Shown piece by piece: positions 17,963 through 23,914 of a stretch of DNA of 64,000 bases. Position 1 is the stretch's first letter; the number at the start of each line of letters is the position of its first letter. The notes beneath the pieces are model-generated. The model was not told where the DNA came from, did no database searches, and saw nothing but the letters and a program-made list of their open reading frames with translations. The stretch is from Synechococcus sp. BIOS-E4-1 (GTDB lineage: Bacteria > Cyanobacteriota > Cyanobacteriia > PCC-6307 > Cyanobiaceae), in the NCBI RefSeq assembly GCF_014279995.1, contig NZ_CP047935.1, forward strand, positions 1,246,190 through 1,310,189, in the 5' to 3' direction. Made by a program: the position numbers and the translations under genes.

Positions 17963-17999
17963 TTCTTCAATCACATCCAATAGCCCATCAATCAGCCTT

Positions 18000-18066
18000 C
18001 AATACCTGGCACGATTGAGCACAGTAATTGTTAGCCAAAGACACTGCAGCAGACCGCTGCTATGAC
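18000..18066 (+). promoter_or_regulatory. Conserved cassette promoter for peptide 4
   Basis: CAATACCTGGCACGATTGAG at 18000-18019 and TGCTATGAC with -10 TATGAC at 18061-18066. It drives a class-B leader gene from the same promoter type that serves class-A leaders. Confidence 0.65.
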
Positions 18067-18095
18067 TGCTGAAAAGACCCATGTCCTCTCGTAAA

Positions 18096-18395
18096 ATGGC
18101 TGCGATTGACGACCTGATGGCTGCTCTAAGTAGCAATCCTGAATTACGGCAGGCTATGACTAGCGCCATAACTCCAGAAGATGCAGTAAAAGCTGCCGCT
18201 GATGCGGGATACAAAGTAACCTCACAGGAGTTAGTAGAGGCCTATAAATCTCAAATGAGTGCGTTGTCCGATGATGAATTAGCGTCGATTTCTGGGGGAA
18301 AGGGCTACGTACCATACATATCTAAGGTGACCCCCCACATAACAGATATCAACCACAACCAAATGCCGAACATAAATCTAATGACGCAACTCTAA
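18096..18395 (+). CDS. Nif11-leader precursor, peptide 4, class-B leader, cysteine-free core
   Basis: 99 residues. The class-B leader (1-68) differs from class A: MAAIDDLMAALSSNPELRQ, TPEDAVKAAADAGYKVTSQE, then SDDELASISGG. The core of 31 residues begins KGYVPYISKVTPHITDINHN and has no Cys. The ATG at 18096 is chosen because the paralogue at 23342 shares it, whereas the upstream ATG at 18081 is not conserved there. Core is rich in Asn, Ile and Met. Confidence 0.85.
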   Translation: MAAIDDLMAALSSNPELRQAMTSAITPEDAVKAAADAGYKVTSQELVEAYKSQMSALSDDELASISGGKGYVPYISKVTPHITDINHNQMPNINLMTQL

Positions 18396-18473
18396 ACCAA
18401 ACAATATTACGAATTCTAATACATAAAATCTCCCTATTGAATAGTCGAACGAGATTAAAAGCCTAATTCACCA

Positions 18474-18502
18474 AAGCCCTTGCAATAGCACGGGCTTTTT
18501 AT
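18474..18502 (+). terminator. Terminator of peptide 4
   Basis: AAGCCCTTG / CACGGGCTT hairpin with a short A-rich loop and T5. Confidence 0.75.
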
Positions 18503-18658
18503 TTCTTCAGTTACACCCAAAGGACTAAAGCAAAGAGTCCGACATTTTTCAAGTATTTCTTCTACTATCACTAGGTCTTCATGCCCGCTCTCAAAGCATT
18601 GTCAAGCAGTAAAGTTTCCTAATTACAATGCTGAATCTATTGTTTGCGTCTTGCCTGG

Positions 18659-18919
18659 TCATCCACAATCAATTACGCATGCTGTATGTCTGTGTGTCCT
18701 TTCCCATGGCTCTTTCCCTCCTGACACAGCTTCCAATTCTTCCTGTGAGAGCTCTGACATCTTTGCTTTGAAGGCCGTTCGCAGATCCTCAGCACTGATT
18801 TGAATACCATAATCTGCGGCAAGCTTCACAGCCTCTTCAGCCGTTGTGGCGGCGGTAATGGACTGCCTAAATTCGGAGTTCGTCGAAACCAAATTTAAAA
18901 GATCTTCTTGAGCTGACAT
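18659..18919 (-). CDS. Nif11-leader RiPP precursor, peptide 5, inverted orientation
   Basis: 86 residues on the minus strand, the only inverted member of the main array. Class-B leader 1-68 (MSAQEDLLNLVSTNSEFRQS; TAEEAVKLAADYGIQISAED; ELEAVSGG). The 18-residue core KEPWERTHRHTACVIDCG has two Cys and two Thr, so ring formation is possible, unlike the other class-B cores nearby. No copy of the CAATACC box precedes it on its strand, suggesting a different promoter. An ATG six bases further upstream (18925) is an alternative start. Confidence 0.85.
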   Translation of the reverse strand: MSAQEDLLNLVSTNSEFRQSITAATTAEEAVKLAADYGIQISAEDLRTAFKAKMSELSQEELEAVSGGKEPWERTHRHTACVIDCG

Positions 18920-19052
18920 GTTCAAAACATATGGCCTATTAACGCTAGCAGGGAGGACACAATGAGACGCCCAATAAACATTATTTTACAATTGATAAGA
19001 TGAGTTTTTGATGAGCATCTTTTGCTATCCAAAAAGCCCATCAATCAGCCTT

Positions 19053-19119
19053 CAATACCTGGCACGATTGAGTGCGTTAAGTATTAGCCAAAGACACTAC
19101 AGCAGATCGTTGCTATGAC
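19053..19119 (+). promoter_or_regulatory. Conserved cassette promoter for peptide 6
   Basis: CAATACCTGGCACGATTGAG at 19053, -10 TATGAC at 19114-19119. The box starts 89 bases from the chosen ATG at 19142. Confidence 0.65.
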
Positions 19120-19141
19120 TGCTGAAATAGCCACAAGTCAG

Positions 19142-19378
19142 ATGTCAAAAGAACAACTCAAAGCTTTTATCGAAAAGGTTCAATCCGATACCGAATTGCA
19201 AGAAAAATGCAAGGCGGCAGCCTCCTCTGAGGAAGCAATGGTCATCGCAAAAGCAGCGGGATTCTCAATCACTGAAGATGACATTCAATCGCAATCTGTA
19301 TCTGACGATGAGCTGGAAGGAGCCTCTGGCGGAGGGTATTCAGTGCTATGGGCACTGCTGGGGAGGCGGTGTAATTAA
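19142..19378 (+). CDS. Nif11-leader RiPP precursor, peptide 6
   Basis: 78 residues: leader 1-64 (MSKEQLKAFIEKVQSDTELQ; KAAGFSITEDD; ELEGASGG) with a Cys at residue 23, rare in this leader. Core of 14 residues GYSVLWALLGRRCN has one Ser and one Cys, allowing a single large ring. An in-frame ATG at 19115 lies inside the -10 element and is rejected as the start. Confidence 0.87.
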   Translation: MSKEQLKAFIEKVQSDTELQEKCKAAASSEEAMVIAKAAGFSITEDDIQSQSVSDDELEGASGGGYSVLWALLGRRCN

Positions 19379-19401
19379 GAATATTGAGCCTACTAACCAT
19401 C

Positions 19402-19432
19402 AAAGACCCCTGCATTGACAGGGGCTTTTTAT
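19402..19432 (+). terminator. Terminator of peptide 6
   Basis: AGACCCCTG / CAGGGGCT hairpin, loop CATTGA, followed by TTTTTATT. Confidence 0.85.
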
Positions 19433-19468
19433 TGCTTCAATCAACCAAATAAGCCCGCCATTAGCCTT

Positions 19469-19535
19469 CAATACCTGGCACGATTGAGCGCAGTAAGTAT
19501 TAGCTAAAGACGCTGCAGTAGACCATTGCTATAAC
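19469..19535 (+). promoter_or_regulatory. Conserved cassette promoter for peptide 7
   Basis: CAATACCTGGCACGATTGAG at 19469 and TGCTATAAC (-10 TATAAC 19530-19535), 88 bases from box to ATG. One of the copies where the -10 no longer contains ATG. Confidence 0.65.
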
Positions 19536-19556
19536 CATTAAAGACTCCTGATACCT

Positions 19557-19817
19557 ATGTCAGAAGAACAATTCAAAGCTTTCCTGGAGAAGGTCAAAGC
19601 AGACACCAGTCTTCAGGAAAAGCTCAAAGCAGCTTCCGATGCTGATGGTGTTGTGGCGATTGCAAAGGAGGCAGGCTTTAAGATTTCTGCTGATGTCGTT
19701 CGGACCGAGATTTCAGACAGAGAACTGGAAGGTGCAGCTGGGGGCTGGCTGGGGACTTTGGGAGGATGGACTTGCGATCCAGCGGAGATGTGCCAATTCA
19801 CTGCACTGAGATGTTGA
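19557..19817 (+). CDS. Nif11-leader RiPP precursor, peptide 7
   Basis: 86 residues: class-A leader 1-63 (MSEEQFKAFLEKVKADTSLQ; AKEAGFKISADVV; ELEGAAGG). The 23-residue core begins WLGTLGGWTCDPAEMCQF and ends with ALRC: three Cys with three Thr and no Ser. This could give two or three methyllanthionine rings. The core itself contains a second Gly-Gly near its N-terminus. Confidence 0.9.
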   Translation: MSEEQFKAFLEKVKADTSLQEKLKAASDADGVVAIAKEAGFKISADVVRTEISDRELEGAAGGWLGTLGGWTCDPAEMCQFTALRC

Positions 19818-19892
19818 TGCAGACGACACTGCGACCCGACAGATCCGACTGGCCCTCACAAGCATACGACTGGCTAGCAGCACCTACACACT

Positions 19893-19924
19893 CAAAGCCC
19901 CTGCATTAGCAGGGGCTTTTTATT
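19893..19924 (+). terminator. Terminator of peptide 7
   Basis: AAAGCCCCTG / CAGGGGCTTTT hairpin with loop CATTAG. Confidence 0.87.
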
Positions 19925-19960
19925 TCTATAACCACTTCAATATTCGCTTAAAACGGCATC

Positions 19961-20028
19961 CGATACCTGGCACTAATTAATACTTAGTTGAACTACCAGC
20001 GGCTTAACTATTGAACCAGTGCTACAAC
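19961..20028 (+). promoter_or_regulatory. Diverged cassette promoter for peptide 8
   Basis: Only CGATACCTGGCAC of the box remains. The -10 is TACAAC (20023-20028) in the usual position relative to the ATG at 20050. The most diverged promoter in the array that still has an intact gene. Confidence 0.5.
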
Positions 20029-20049
20029 AGCTCTATTGGCACCTATCCC

Positions 20050-20316
20050 ATGTCAGAAGAGCAACTCAAAGCGTTCCTAGAAAAAGTCAAAGGCGACACC
20101 ACGCTTCAGGAAAAACTAAAGGCAGCAAAGTCACCTGAAGACGTTGTGGGCATCGCTAAAGAATACGGCTACGAATTCACTGCTGAGACACTGCTGAAAA
20201 AAGATAGTACTGAACTGAGTAAAGAGGAACTAGAAGGCGTGACTGGAGGCTACCAATTCCTATCCATGAACTATGGAAACGGATGGTGTGGTAAACAAAC
20301 ACAAGTCAGGTGCTGA
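20050..20316 (+). CDS. Nif11-leader RiPP precursor, peptide 8
   Basis: 88 residues from the ATG at 20050; an upstream in-frame ATG (20011) would add 13 residues lacking leader homology. Leader 1-67 of the KSPEDVV subtype (IAKEYGYEFTAETLLKKDST; LEGVTGG). Core of 21 residues YQFLSMNYGNGWCGKQTQV plus RC: two Cys with one Ser and one Thr. The YGNGWCGK segment resembles the pediocin-box YGNGVxC of class IIa bacteriocins, probably by chance. Confidence 0.88.
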   Translation: MSEEQLKAFLEKVKGDTTLQEKLKAAKSPEDVVGIAKEYGYEFTAETLLKKDSTELSKEELEGVTGGYQFLSMNYGNGWCGKQTQVRC

Positions 20317-20361
20317 ATCTGAAGTTCCCTTTTTCCCCTCGCCTTCAAAACTTACACACTC

Positions 20362-20389
20362 AAGCCCCTGCATTGACAGGGGTTTTTTA
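20362..20389 (+). terminator. Terminator of peptide 8
   Basis: AAGCCCCTG / CAGGGGTTTTTT hairpin, loop CATTGA. Confidence 0.85.
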
Positions 20390-20426
20390 TTGCTTTAATT
20401 ACCCCATACAGCCCGCAATCAGCCTT

Positions 20427-20493
20427 CAATACCTGGCACTATTGACCGAGGTTATTGTTAGCCAAAGACACTTCATGACATTATTGCTATAAC
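20427..20493 (+). promoter_or_regulatory. Conserved cassette promoter for peptide 9
   Basis: CAATACCTGGCACTATTGAC (two changes from the common box) and TGCTATAAC with -10 at 20488-20493; 88 bases from box to ATG. Confidence 0.6.
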
Positions 20494-20514
20494 CGTTAAA
20501 GACTCCTGAAACCC

Positions 20515-20790
20515 ATGTCAGAAGAGCAACTCAAGTCCTTCCTGGAGAAGGTGAAGGCAGACACCACCCTTCAGGAGAAACTTAAAGCAGCTGCCGATGC
20601 CGATGCTGCTCTTGCCATTGCCAAAGAAGCTGGGTTTGCAATTACTGCAGAAGACATTCAATCGATGCAATCTGCTACGGACTTATCAGATGCTGAGCTG
20701 GAACGTGTGGCTGGAGGTGGAGGTTGGTATCCATACTATACAGATGCTGATAGCTGCACGAGGTGCACATGTCATAGAAATTGTGGCTAA
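20515..20790 (+). CDS. Nif11-leader RiPP precursor, peptide 9, four-cysteine core
   Basis: 91 residues: class-A leader 1-68 (MSEEQLKSFLEKVKADTTLQ; AKEAGFAITAEDIQ; ELERVAGG). The 23-residue core begins GGWYPYYTDADSCTRCTC and ends HRNCG: four Cys, one Ser, three Thr, so a multi-ring product is possible. The core also starts with Gly-Gly, giving four consecutive glycines and an ambiguous cleavage register. Confidence 0.9.
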   Translation: MSEEQLKSFLEKVKADTTLQEKLKAAADADAALAIAKEAGFAITAEDIQSMQSATDLSDAELERVAGGGGWYPYYTDADSCTRCTCHRNCG

Positions 20791-20815
20791 AGACTTAGAC
20801 ACAGGCTACACACTC

Positions 20816-20844
20816 AAAGCCTCTGCATTGACAGGGGCTTTTTA
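20816..20844 (+). terminator. Terminator of peptide 9
   Basis: AAGCCTCTG / CAGGGGCTT hairpin with one mismatch, loop CATTGA, followed by T5. Confidence 0.8.
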
Positions 20845-20969
20845 TTGCTTCAATCAACCAAATAAGCCTGCCATTAGCTTTCAATACCTGGCACGATTGA
20901 ACGCAGTTGAGCAGTAATCAGGCGGGTGAAAACATTTTTCAAAAGGTGGTGACTGAGTTCTGAGCGGTT

Positions 20970-21031
20970 CACCAGAAGCTCACTAGAACTTCGAGGGTTC
21001 TACACCAGAGCTATGTAGTGGGGTTCACCAG
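20970..21031 (+). promoter_or_regulatory. Phased CACCAG repeat module, copy 2
   Basis: Repeat starts at 20970, 20981 (CACTAG), 21003 and 21026: spacing 11, 22, 23 as in copy 1. The surrounding duplicated segment (20882-21090) again begins with the CAATACC box. Confidence 0.6.
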
Positions 21032-21105
21032 AAAGGCTGTGATCTTGAAGGAGTCGAGGGGGCAACGCCTCCAACACAACTCACACACTTATCAGCTTTA
21101 AAACA

Positions 21106-21294
21106 ATGACTACTTCAATCTTCAATGCTCCCTTGCAAATCAAGGAAGCTATTCCAACCTCCACCCAGCCAGAGCTTGAACCGCTCTTCGATCAAGAGTT
21201 GGAAGCTGCTGCTGGGGGAATGTACCTCGGCAATCTGGATCGCGTCCTGGCACCACTCGATCGCTGTCTCACACCTCTGGGAAGATACTTGTAA
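21106..21294 (+). CDS. Precursor-like peptide 10 with collapsed leader
   Basis: 62 residues. The leader is only 38 residues and keeps just the end of the Nif11 helix region (FDQELEAAAGG); the N-terminal part (MTTSIFNAPLQIKEAIPTST) is unrelated to Nif11. The 24-residue core starts MYLGNLDRVLAPLDRCLTPL: one Cys, one Thr, with an internal repeat (RVLAPLDR / RCLTPLGR). It retains the promoter module of peptides 2 and 13, so the promoter was kept while the leader was replaced or deleted. Whether a Nif11-dependent enzyme still recognises it is doubtful. Confidence 0.7.
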   Translation: MTTSIFNAPLQIKEAIPTSTQPELEPLFDQELEAAAGGMYLGNLDRVLAPLDRCLTPLGRYL

Positions 21295-21331
21295 GAACTG
21301 AACGCAGGCCTCTCACCAAGTGAGATCAATT

Positions 21332-21358
21332 ACGCCCCGCCAAGTGCGGGGTTTTTAA
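21332..21358 (+). terminator. Terminator of peptide 10
   Basis: CGCCCCGC / GCGGGG hairpin, loop CAAGT, followed by TTTTTAATT. Its sequence differs from the AGCCCCTG hairpins. Confidence 0.85.
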
Positions 21359-21406
21359 TTGCCAACTGCCGACCGTTGCTATGACAGCTGAACAGACCTG
21401 ATACCC

Positions 21407-21646
21407 ATGTCCCTAGAACAACTCAAAGCCTTCCTAGAAAAGGTCAAAGCAGACACCAGCCTTCAGGAGAGGATCAAGTTAGCTAAGTCACCTGAAGACG
21501 TCGTGACTATTGCCGAAGAACATGGTCATAAATTTACTGCTGACAAAATTACTGAATTTTGCTAACTTAGCAACGAAGAGCTAGAAGAAGTGGCCGCAGG
21601 GGCTACTTGCTATCTTTCAACACATGACTACAGTTCGAATTGCTAA
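21407..21646 (+). pseudogene. Nif11-leader precursor interrupted by an in-frame stop (peptide 11)
   Basis: The leader runs MSLEQLKAFLEKVKADTSLQ, then ERIKLAKSPEDVVTIAEEHG and DKITEFC, and is stopped by TAA at 21563-21565. The same frame continues with LSNEELEEVAAGATCYLSTH and ends DYSSNC at 21644. So a single stop separates leader from a core with two Cys. The cleavage site is Ala-Gly or Gly-Ala rather than Gly-Gly. Only the -10 half of the promoter is present (TATGAC 21380-21385), abutting the previous terminator, and the terminator downstream is degenerate. Confidence 0.85.
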
Positions 21647-21755
21647 CTAACTACCAGCTTTGATAGTAATTGACTTGTAGCCAGAAAAGCTACTACATTA
21701 TTGGCAGAGACTATTTATTTATTCGATCACCCTAAAAAGCCTCGACATTAGCCTT

Positions 21756-21820
21756 CAATACCGTACGATTGAGTGCGTTAAGTATTAGCTAAAGACACTG
21801 CAGCAGACCGTTGCTATAAC
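21756..21820 (+). promoter_or_regulatory. Cassette promoter for peptide 12
   Basis: CAATACC-GTACGATTGAG (three bases missing from the box) and TGCTATAAC with -10 at 21815-21820. Confidence 0.6.
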
Positions 21821-21841
21821 TTGTGAATAGACCTGATACCC

Positions 21842-22105
21842 ATGTCAGAAGAGCAGCTCAAAGCGTTCATCGAAGAGGTCAAAGCAGACATCAGCCTGCA
21901 AGATAAGCTTAAAGCAGCTGCTGATGTTGACGCAGCTCTTGCAATTGCAAAAGAGGCTGGGTTTAGTATTTCTGCTGATGACGTTCGGACGTCAATTTCA
22001 GATGAGGAACTTGAAGGCGCGGCTGGGGGTTATATTTCACTCGAAGCAGGATGTTTGCCGCCGTGTTGTACTAGAGGAGCATGCTCTACCAGCAGACCGC
22101 TCTGA
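21842..22105 (+). CDS. Nif11-leader RiPP precursor, peptide 12, four-cysteine core
   Basis: 87 residues: class-A leader 1-63 (MSEEQLKAFIEEVKADISLQ; AKEAGFSISADDVRTSISDE; LEGAAGG). The 24-residue core begins YISLEAGCLPPCCTRGAC and ends STSRPL: four Cys, three Ser and two Thr, including an adjacent Cys pair. Ser/Thr flank the Cys on both sides, so several ring patterns are possible. Confidence 0.9.
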   Translation: MSEEQLKAFIEEVKADISLQDKLKAAADVDAALAIAKEAGFSISADDVRTSISDEELEGAAGGYISLEAGCLPPCCTRGACSTSRPL

Positions 22106-22146
22106 TTTTTTAGAAAAAGATTATTAAAGAGATTTAGTCTACTCAT

Positions 22147-22174
22147 CAAAGCCCCTGCCTCCGCAGGGGTTTTG
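22147..22174 (+). terminator. Terminator of peptide 12
   Basis: AAAGCCCCTGC / GCAGGGGTTTT hairpin, loop CTCC. Confidence 0.87.
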
Positions 22175-22301
22175 ATTTCTTAAATCACCCCAAAAAGACC
22201 ATCAATCAGCCTTCAATGCCTGGCACGATTGAGCGCAGTTGAGCAGTTATCAGGCAGATGAAAACATTTTTCAAAAGGTGGTGACTGAGTTCTGAGCGAT
22301 T

Positions 22302-22363
22302 CACCAGTTGCTCACCAGAACTTCGCGGGGTCTACACCAGAGCTGTGTAGTGGGGTTCACCAG
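22302..22363 (+). promoter_or_regulatory. Phased CACCAG repeat module, copy 3
   Basis: CACCAG starts at 22302, 22313, 22335 and 22358, the same 11/22/23 spacing. The whole segment 22214-22425 is a near copy of 16989-17200. Confidence 0.6.
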
Positions 22364-22425
22364 AAGGGCTGTGATCTTGAAGGAGTCGAGGGGGCAACAC
22401 CCCCAAACATTCATTCTTTAGAACC

Positions 22426-22689
22426 ATGACACAAGAACAACTCACAGCTTTCATCGCTAACGCCAAAGGCAACACCAGCCTTCAGGAGAAGTTCAAAGTA
22501 GCTGCTGATGCCAATGCTGTTGCGGAGATAGCCAAGGAAGCAGGTTTTAGTATCTCTGCTCAAGACCTAACTCAAGCTCAATCCGAAATTTCAGACGATG
22601 AGCTGGAAGACGTGATGGGTGGCGGCTGGGGTGGCTGGGGAGCGTGGGGGTGCAGAGTAGTGGGAAAGAAGAGAACTCTAGCTGGTTAG
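22426..22689 (+). CDS. Nif11-leader precursor, peptide 13, Gly/Trp-rich core
   Basis: 87 residues: leader 1-66 nearly identical to peptide 2 (MTQEQLTAFIANAKGNTSLQ) and ending EDVMGG. The 21-residue core starts GWGGWGAWGCRVVGKKRT: four... three Trp in a Gly-Trp repeat, one Cys and one Thr that lies after the Cys. The basic end (GKKR) and aromatic repeat give an amphipathic, antimicrobial-like composition; this is inference from composition only. Confidence 0.88.
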   Translation: MTQEQLTAFIANAKGNTSLQEKFKVAADANAVAEIAKEAGFSISAQDLTQAQSEISDDELEDVMGGGWGGWGAWGCRVVGKKRTLAG

Positions 22690-22718
22690 AGTTGTCAGAC
22701 TGCTGAACTTACTCACAC

Positions 22719-22747
22719 AAAGCCCCTGCAACCGCAGGGGTTTTTTA
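22719..22747 (+). terminator. Terminator of peptide 13
   Basis: AAAGCCCCTGC / GCAGGGGTTTTTT hairpin, loop AACC. Confidence 0.87.
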
Positions 22748-22785
22748 TTTCTTCAATAGCCTGACTAATCTCACAAATCAGCCTC

Positions 22786-22852
22786 CAATACTTGATATCA
22801 TTTAGCACAATAGTTATCAACTAAAGACTCTTCAGCAGATCGTTGCTATGAC
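22786..22852 (+). promoter_or_regulatory. Diverged cassette promoter for peptide 14
   Basis: Box degenerated to CAATACTTGATATCATTTAG, but the -10 TATGAC (22847-22852) and the 88-base box-to-ATG spacing are kept. Confidence 0.55.
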
Positions 22853-22873
22853 TGCTGAACAGACCTGATACCC

Positions 22874-23128
22874 ATGTCACTAGAACAACTCAAGGCATTC
22901 CTAGAGAAGGTCAAAGGCGACCCCAGCCTTCAGGAGAAGCTAAAAGCAGCTGCCGATTCAGACGCAGTTCTTGCGATTGCGAAAGATGCTGGCTTTAGTA
23001 TTTCTGCTGATGACGTTCAGAACGAGATTTCTGAGGAGGAGTTAGAAGGCGTGGCTGGTGGTGGTGGGCTGTTTACTGGTGTTGGTCTCTCGGCTTATTC
23101 TGTAATTTTCTGTTGTGGCTGTCTGTAA
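22874..23128 (+). CDS. Nif11-leader RiPP precursor, peptide 14
   Basis: 84 residues: class-A leader 1-63 (MSLEQLKAFLEKVKGDPSLQ; AKDAGFSISADDVQNEISEE; LEGVAGG). The 21-residue core starts GGLFTGVGLSAYSVIFCC and ends GCL: three Cys at the C-terminus with one Thr and two Ser upstream, a layout allowing N-to-C nested rings. Core is strongly hydrophobic and begins with two extra Gly. Confidence 0.9.
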   Translation: MSLEQLKAFLEKVKGDPSLQEKLKAAADSDAVLAIAKDAGFSISADDVQNEISEEELEGVAGGGGLFTGVGLSAYSVIFCCGCL

Positions 23129-23162
23129 CTTTTCCCCCTCGGCTTCAAAACTTACACACTCA

Positions 23163-23190
23163 AACCCCCTGCTGCCGTAGGGGGTTTTTA
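23163..23190 (+). terminator. Terminator of peptide 14
   Basis: AACCCCCTGC / GTAGGGGGTTTTT hairpin, short loop. Confidence 0.85.
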
Positions 23191-23228
23191 TTACTTCAAC
23201 AGTCTGACTAACACCGTAAATCAGCCTT

Positions 23229-23313
23229 CAATACCTGGCACGATTGAGCGCAATTAGCAGGCTTTTTATTGCCTTGAGGTTTGGGGTACACCTAGAACGA
23301 CCGGTGCTATGAC
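23229..23313 (+). promoter_or_regulatory. Composite promoter for peptide 15
   Basis: The CAATACC box (23229) is followed by the second element TTGAGGTTTGGGGTACACCT (23274) and then TGCTATGAC (-10 23308-23313). Both element types occur in tandem here, unlike the other cassettes. Confidence 0.6.
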
Positions 23314-23341
23314 TGCTGAGAGACCCATACCCTCTTGTGCA

Positions 23342-23671
23342 ATGGCTGCGATTGACGACTTGATGGCTGCTCTTACTAGCAATGCTGAATTACAGCAGGC
23401 TATGACGACCGCCACAACTCCAGAAGAGGCAGCAAAAGCTGCCGCTGATGCGGGATACAAAGTAACCACACAGGAGTTGCTGGAAGCCTACAAATCAAAA
23501 ATGAGTGCGTTGTCCGATGATGAATTGGCGTCGATTTCTGGGGGTAAAGGCGGCGGCCACCCTGCCCCCGTCAGTGGAATTAACACTGATCCGTATAATA
23601 ACAATCCAGATCCCGTAACTAATAAGCATGGGCCAACCTCCCCTGGTACGATTAGTTCAGCCCCCATATGA
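23342..23671 (+). CDS. Nif11-leader precursor, peptide 15, class-B leader, long cysteine-free core
   Basis: 109 residues from the ATG at 23342; the in-frame ATG at 23309 is the -10 element. Leader 1-68 is nearly identical to that of peptide 4 (MAAIDDLMAALTSNAELQQ; TPEEAAKAAADAGYKVTTQE; SDDELASISGG). The 41-residue core is the longest in the window. It starts KGGGHPAPVSGINTDPYNNN, is rich in Pro, Asn and Gly, and has no Cys. Leader identity with an unrelated core to peptide 4 is clear evidence of core replacement. Confidence 0.86.
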   Translation: MAAIDDLMAALTSNAELQQAMTTATTPEEAAKAAADAGYKVTTQELLEAYKSKMSALSDDELASISGGKGGGHPAPVSGINTDPYNNNPDPVTNKHGPTSPGTISSAPI

Positions 23672-23704
23672 TGACCCTATGGAAATATTGATCTCGTAAT
23701 TCAC

Positions 23705-23732
23705 CAAAGCCCTAGTAATAGCAAGGGCTTTT
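23705..23732 (+). terminator. Terminator of peptide 15
   Basis: AAAGCCCTAG / CAAGGGCTTTTT hairpin with loop TAATAG. Confidence 0.8.
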
Positions 23733-23772
23733 TATTGCTTTAATAGCCTGACTAATCCCACAAATCAGCCTC

Positions 23773-23838
23773 CAATGCCTGGCACGATTGAGCGCAATTA
23801 GCAGGCTTTTTATTGCCTTGAGCTTTGGGGTACACCTA
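23773..23838 (+). promoter_or_regulatory. Cassette promoter copy without a peptide gene
   Basis: A further CAATGCCTGGCACGATTGAG box (23773) plus TTGAGCTTTGGGGTACACCT (23818), as upstream of peptide 15. No Nif11 gene follows; the next gene is the exonuclease at 23915. It marks the right edge of the array. Confidence 0.6.
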
Positions 23839-23914
23839 ATTAATTATTACTTTTTCTAATCATTTAGTATGTGACTAGGTATATCCAACGGACTCTAATC
23901 GTCCGAATTATGAA

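Noticed and set aside
20050..20316. Class IIa bacteriocin from the YGNGWC segment of peptide 8
   Set aside because: The core is only 21 residues and sits behind a Nif11 leader; other pediocin-type features are missing.
21380..21400. A mini upstream ORF MTAEQT before several precursors
   Set aside because: The ATG lies inside the -10 element and becomes ATA in peptides 7, 9 and 12, so it is not a conserved start.
16989..23838. Regularly spaced repeats resembling a CRISPR array
   Set aside because: Repeat units are promoters and terminators of peptide genes, spaced by 400-500 bases and flanking ORFs; no short spacers and no cas genes.
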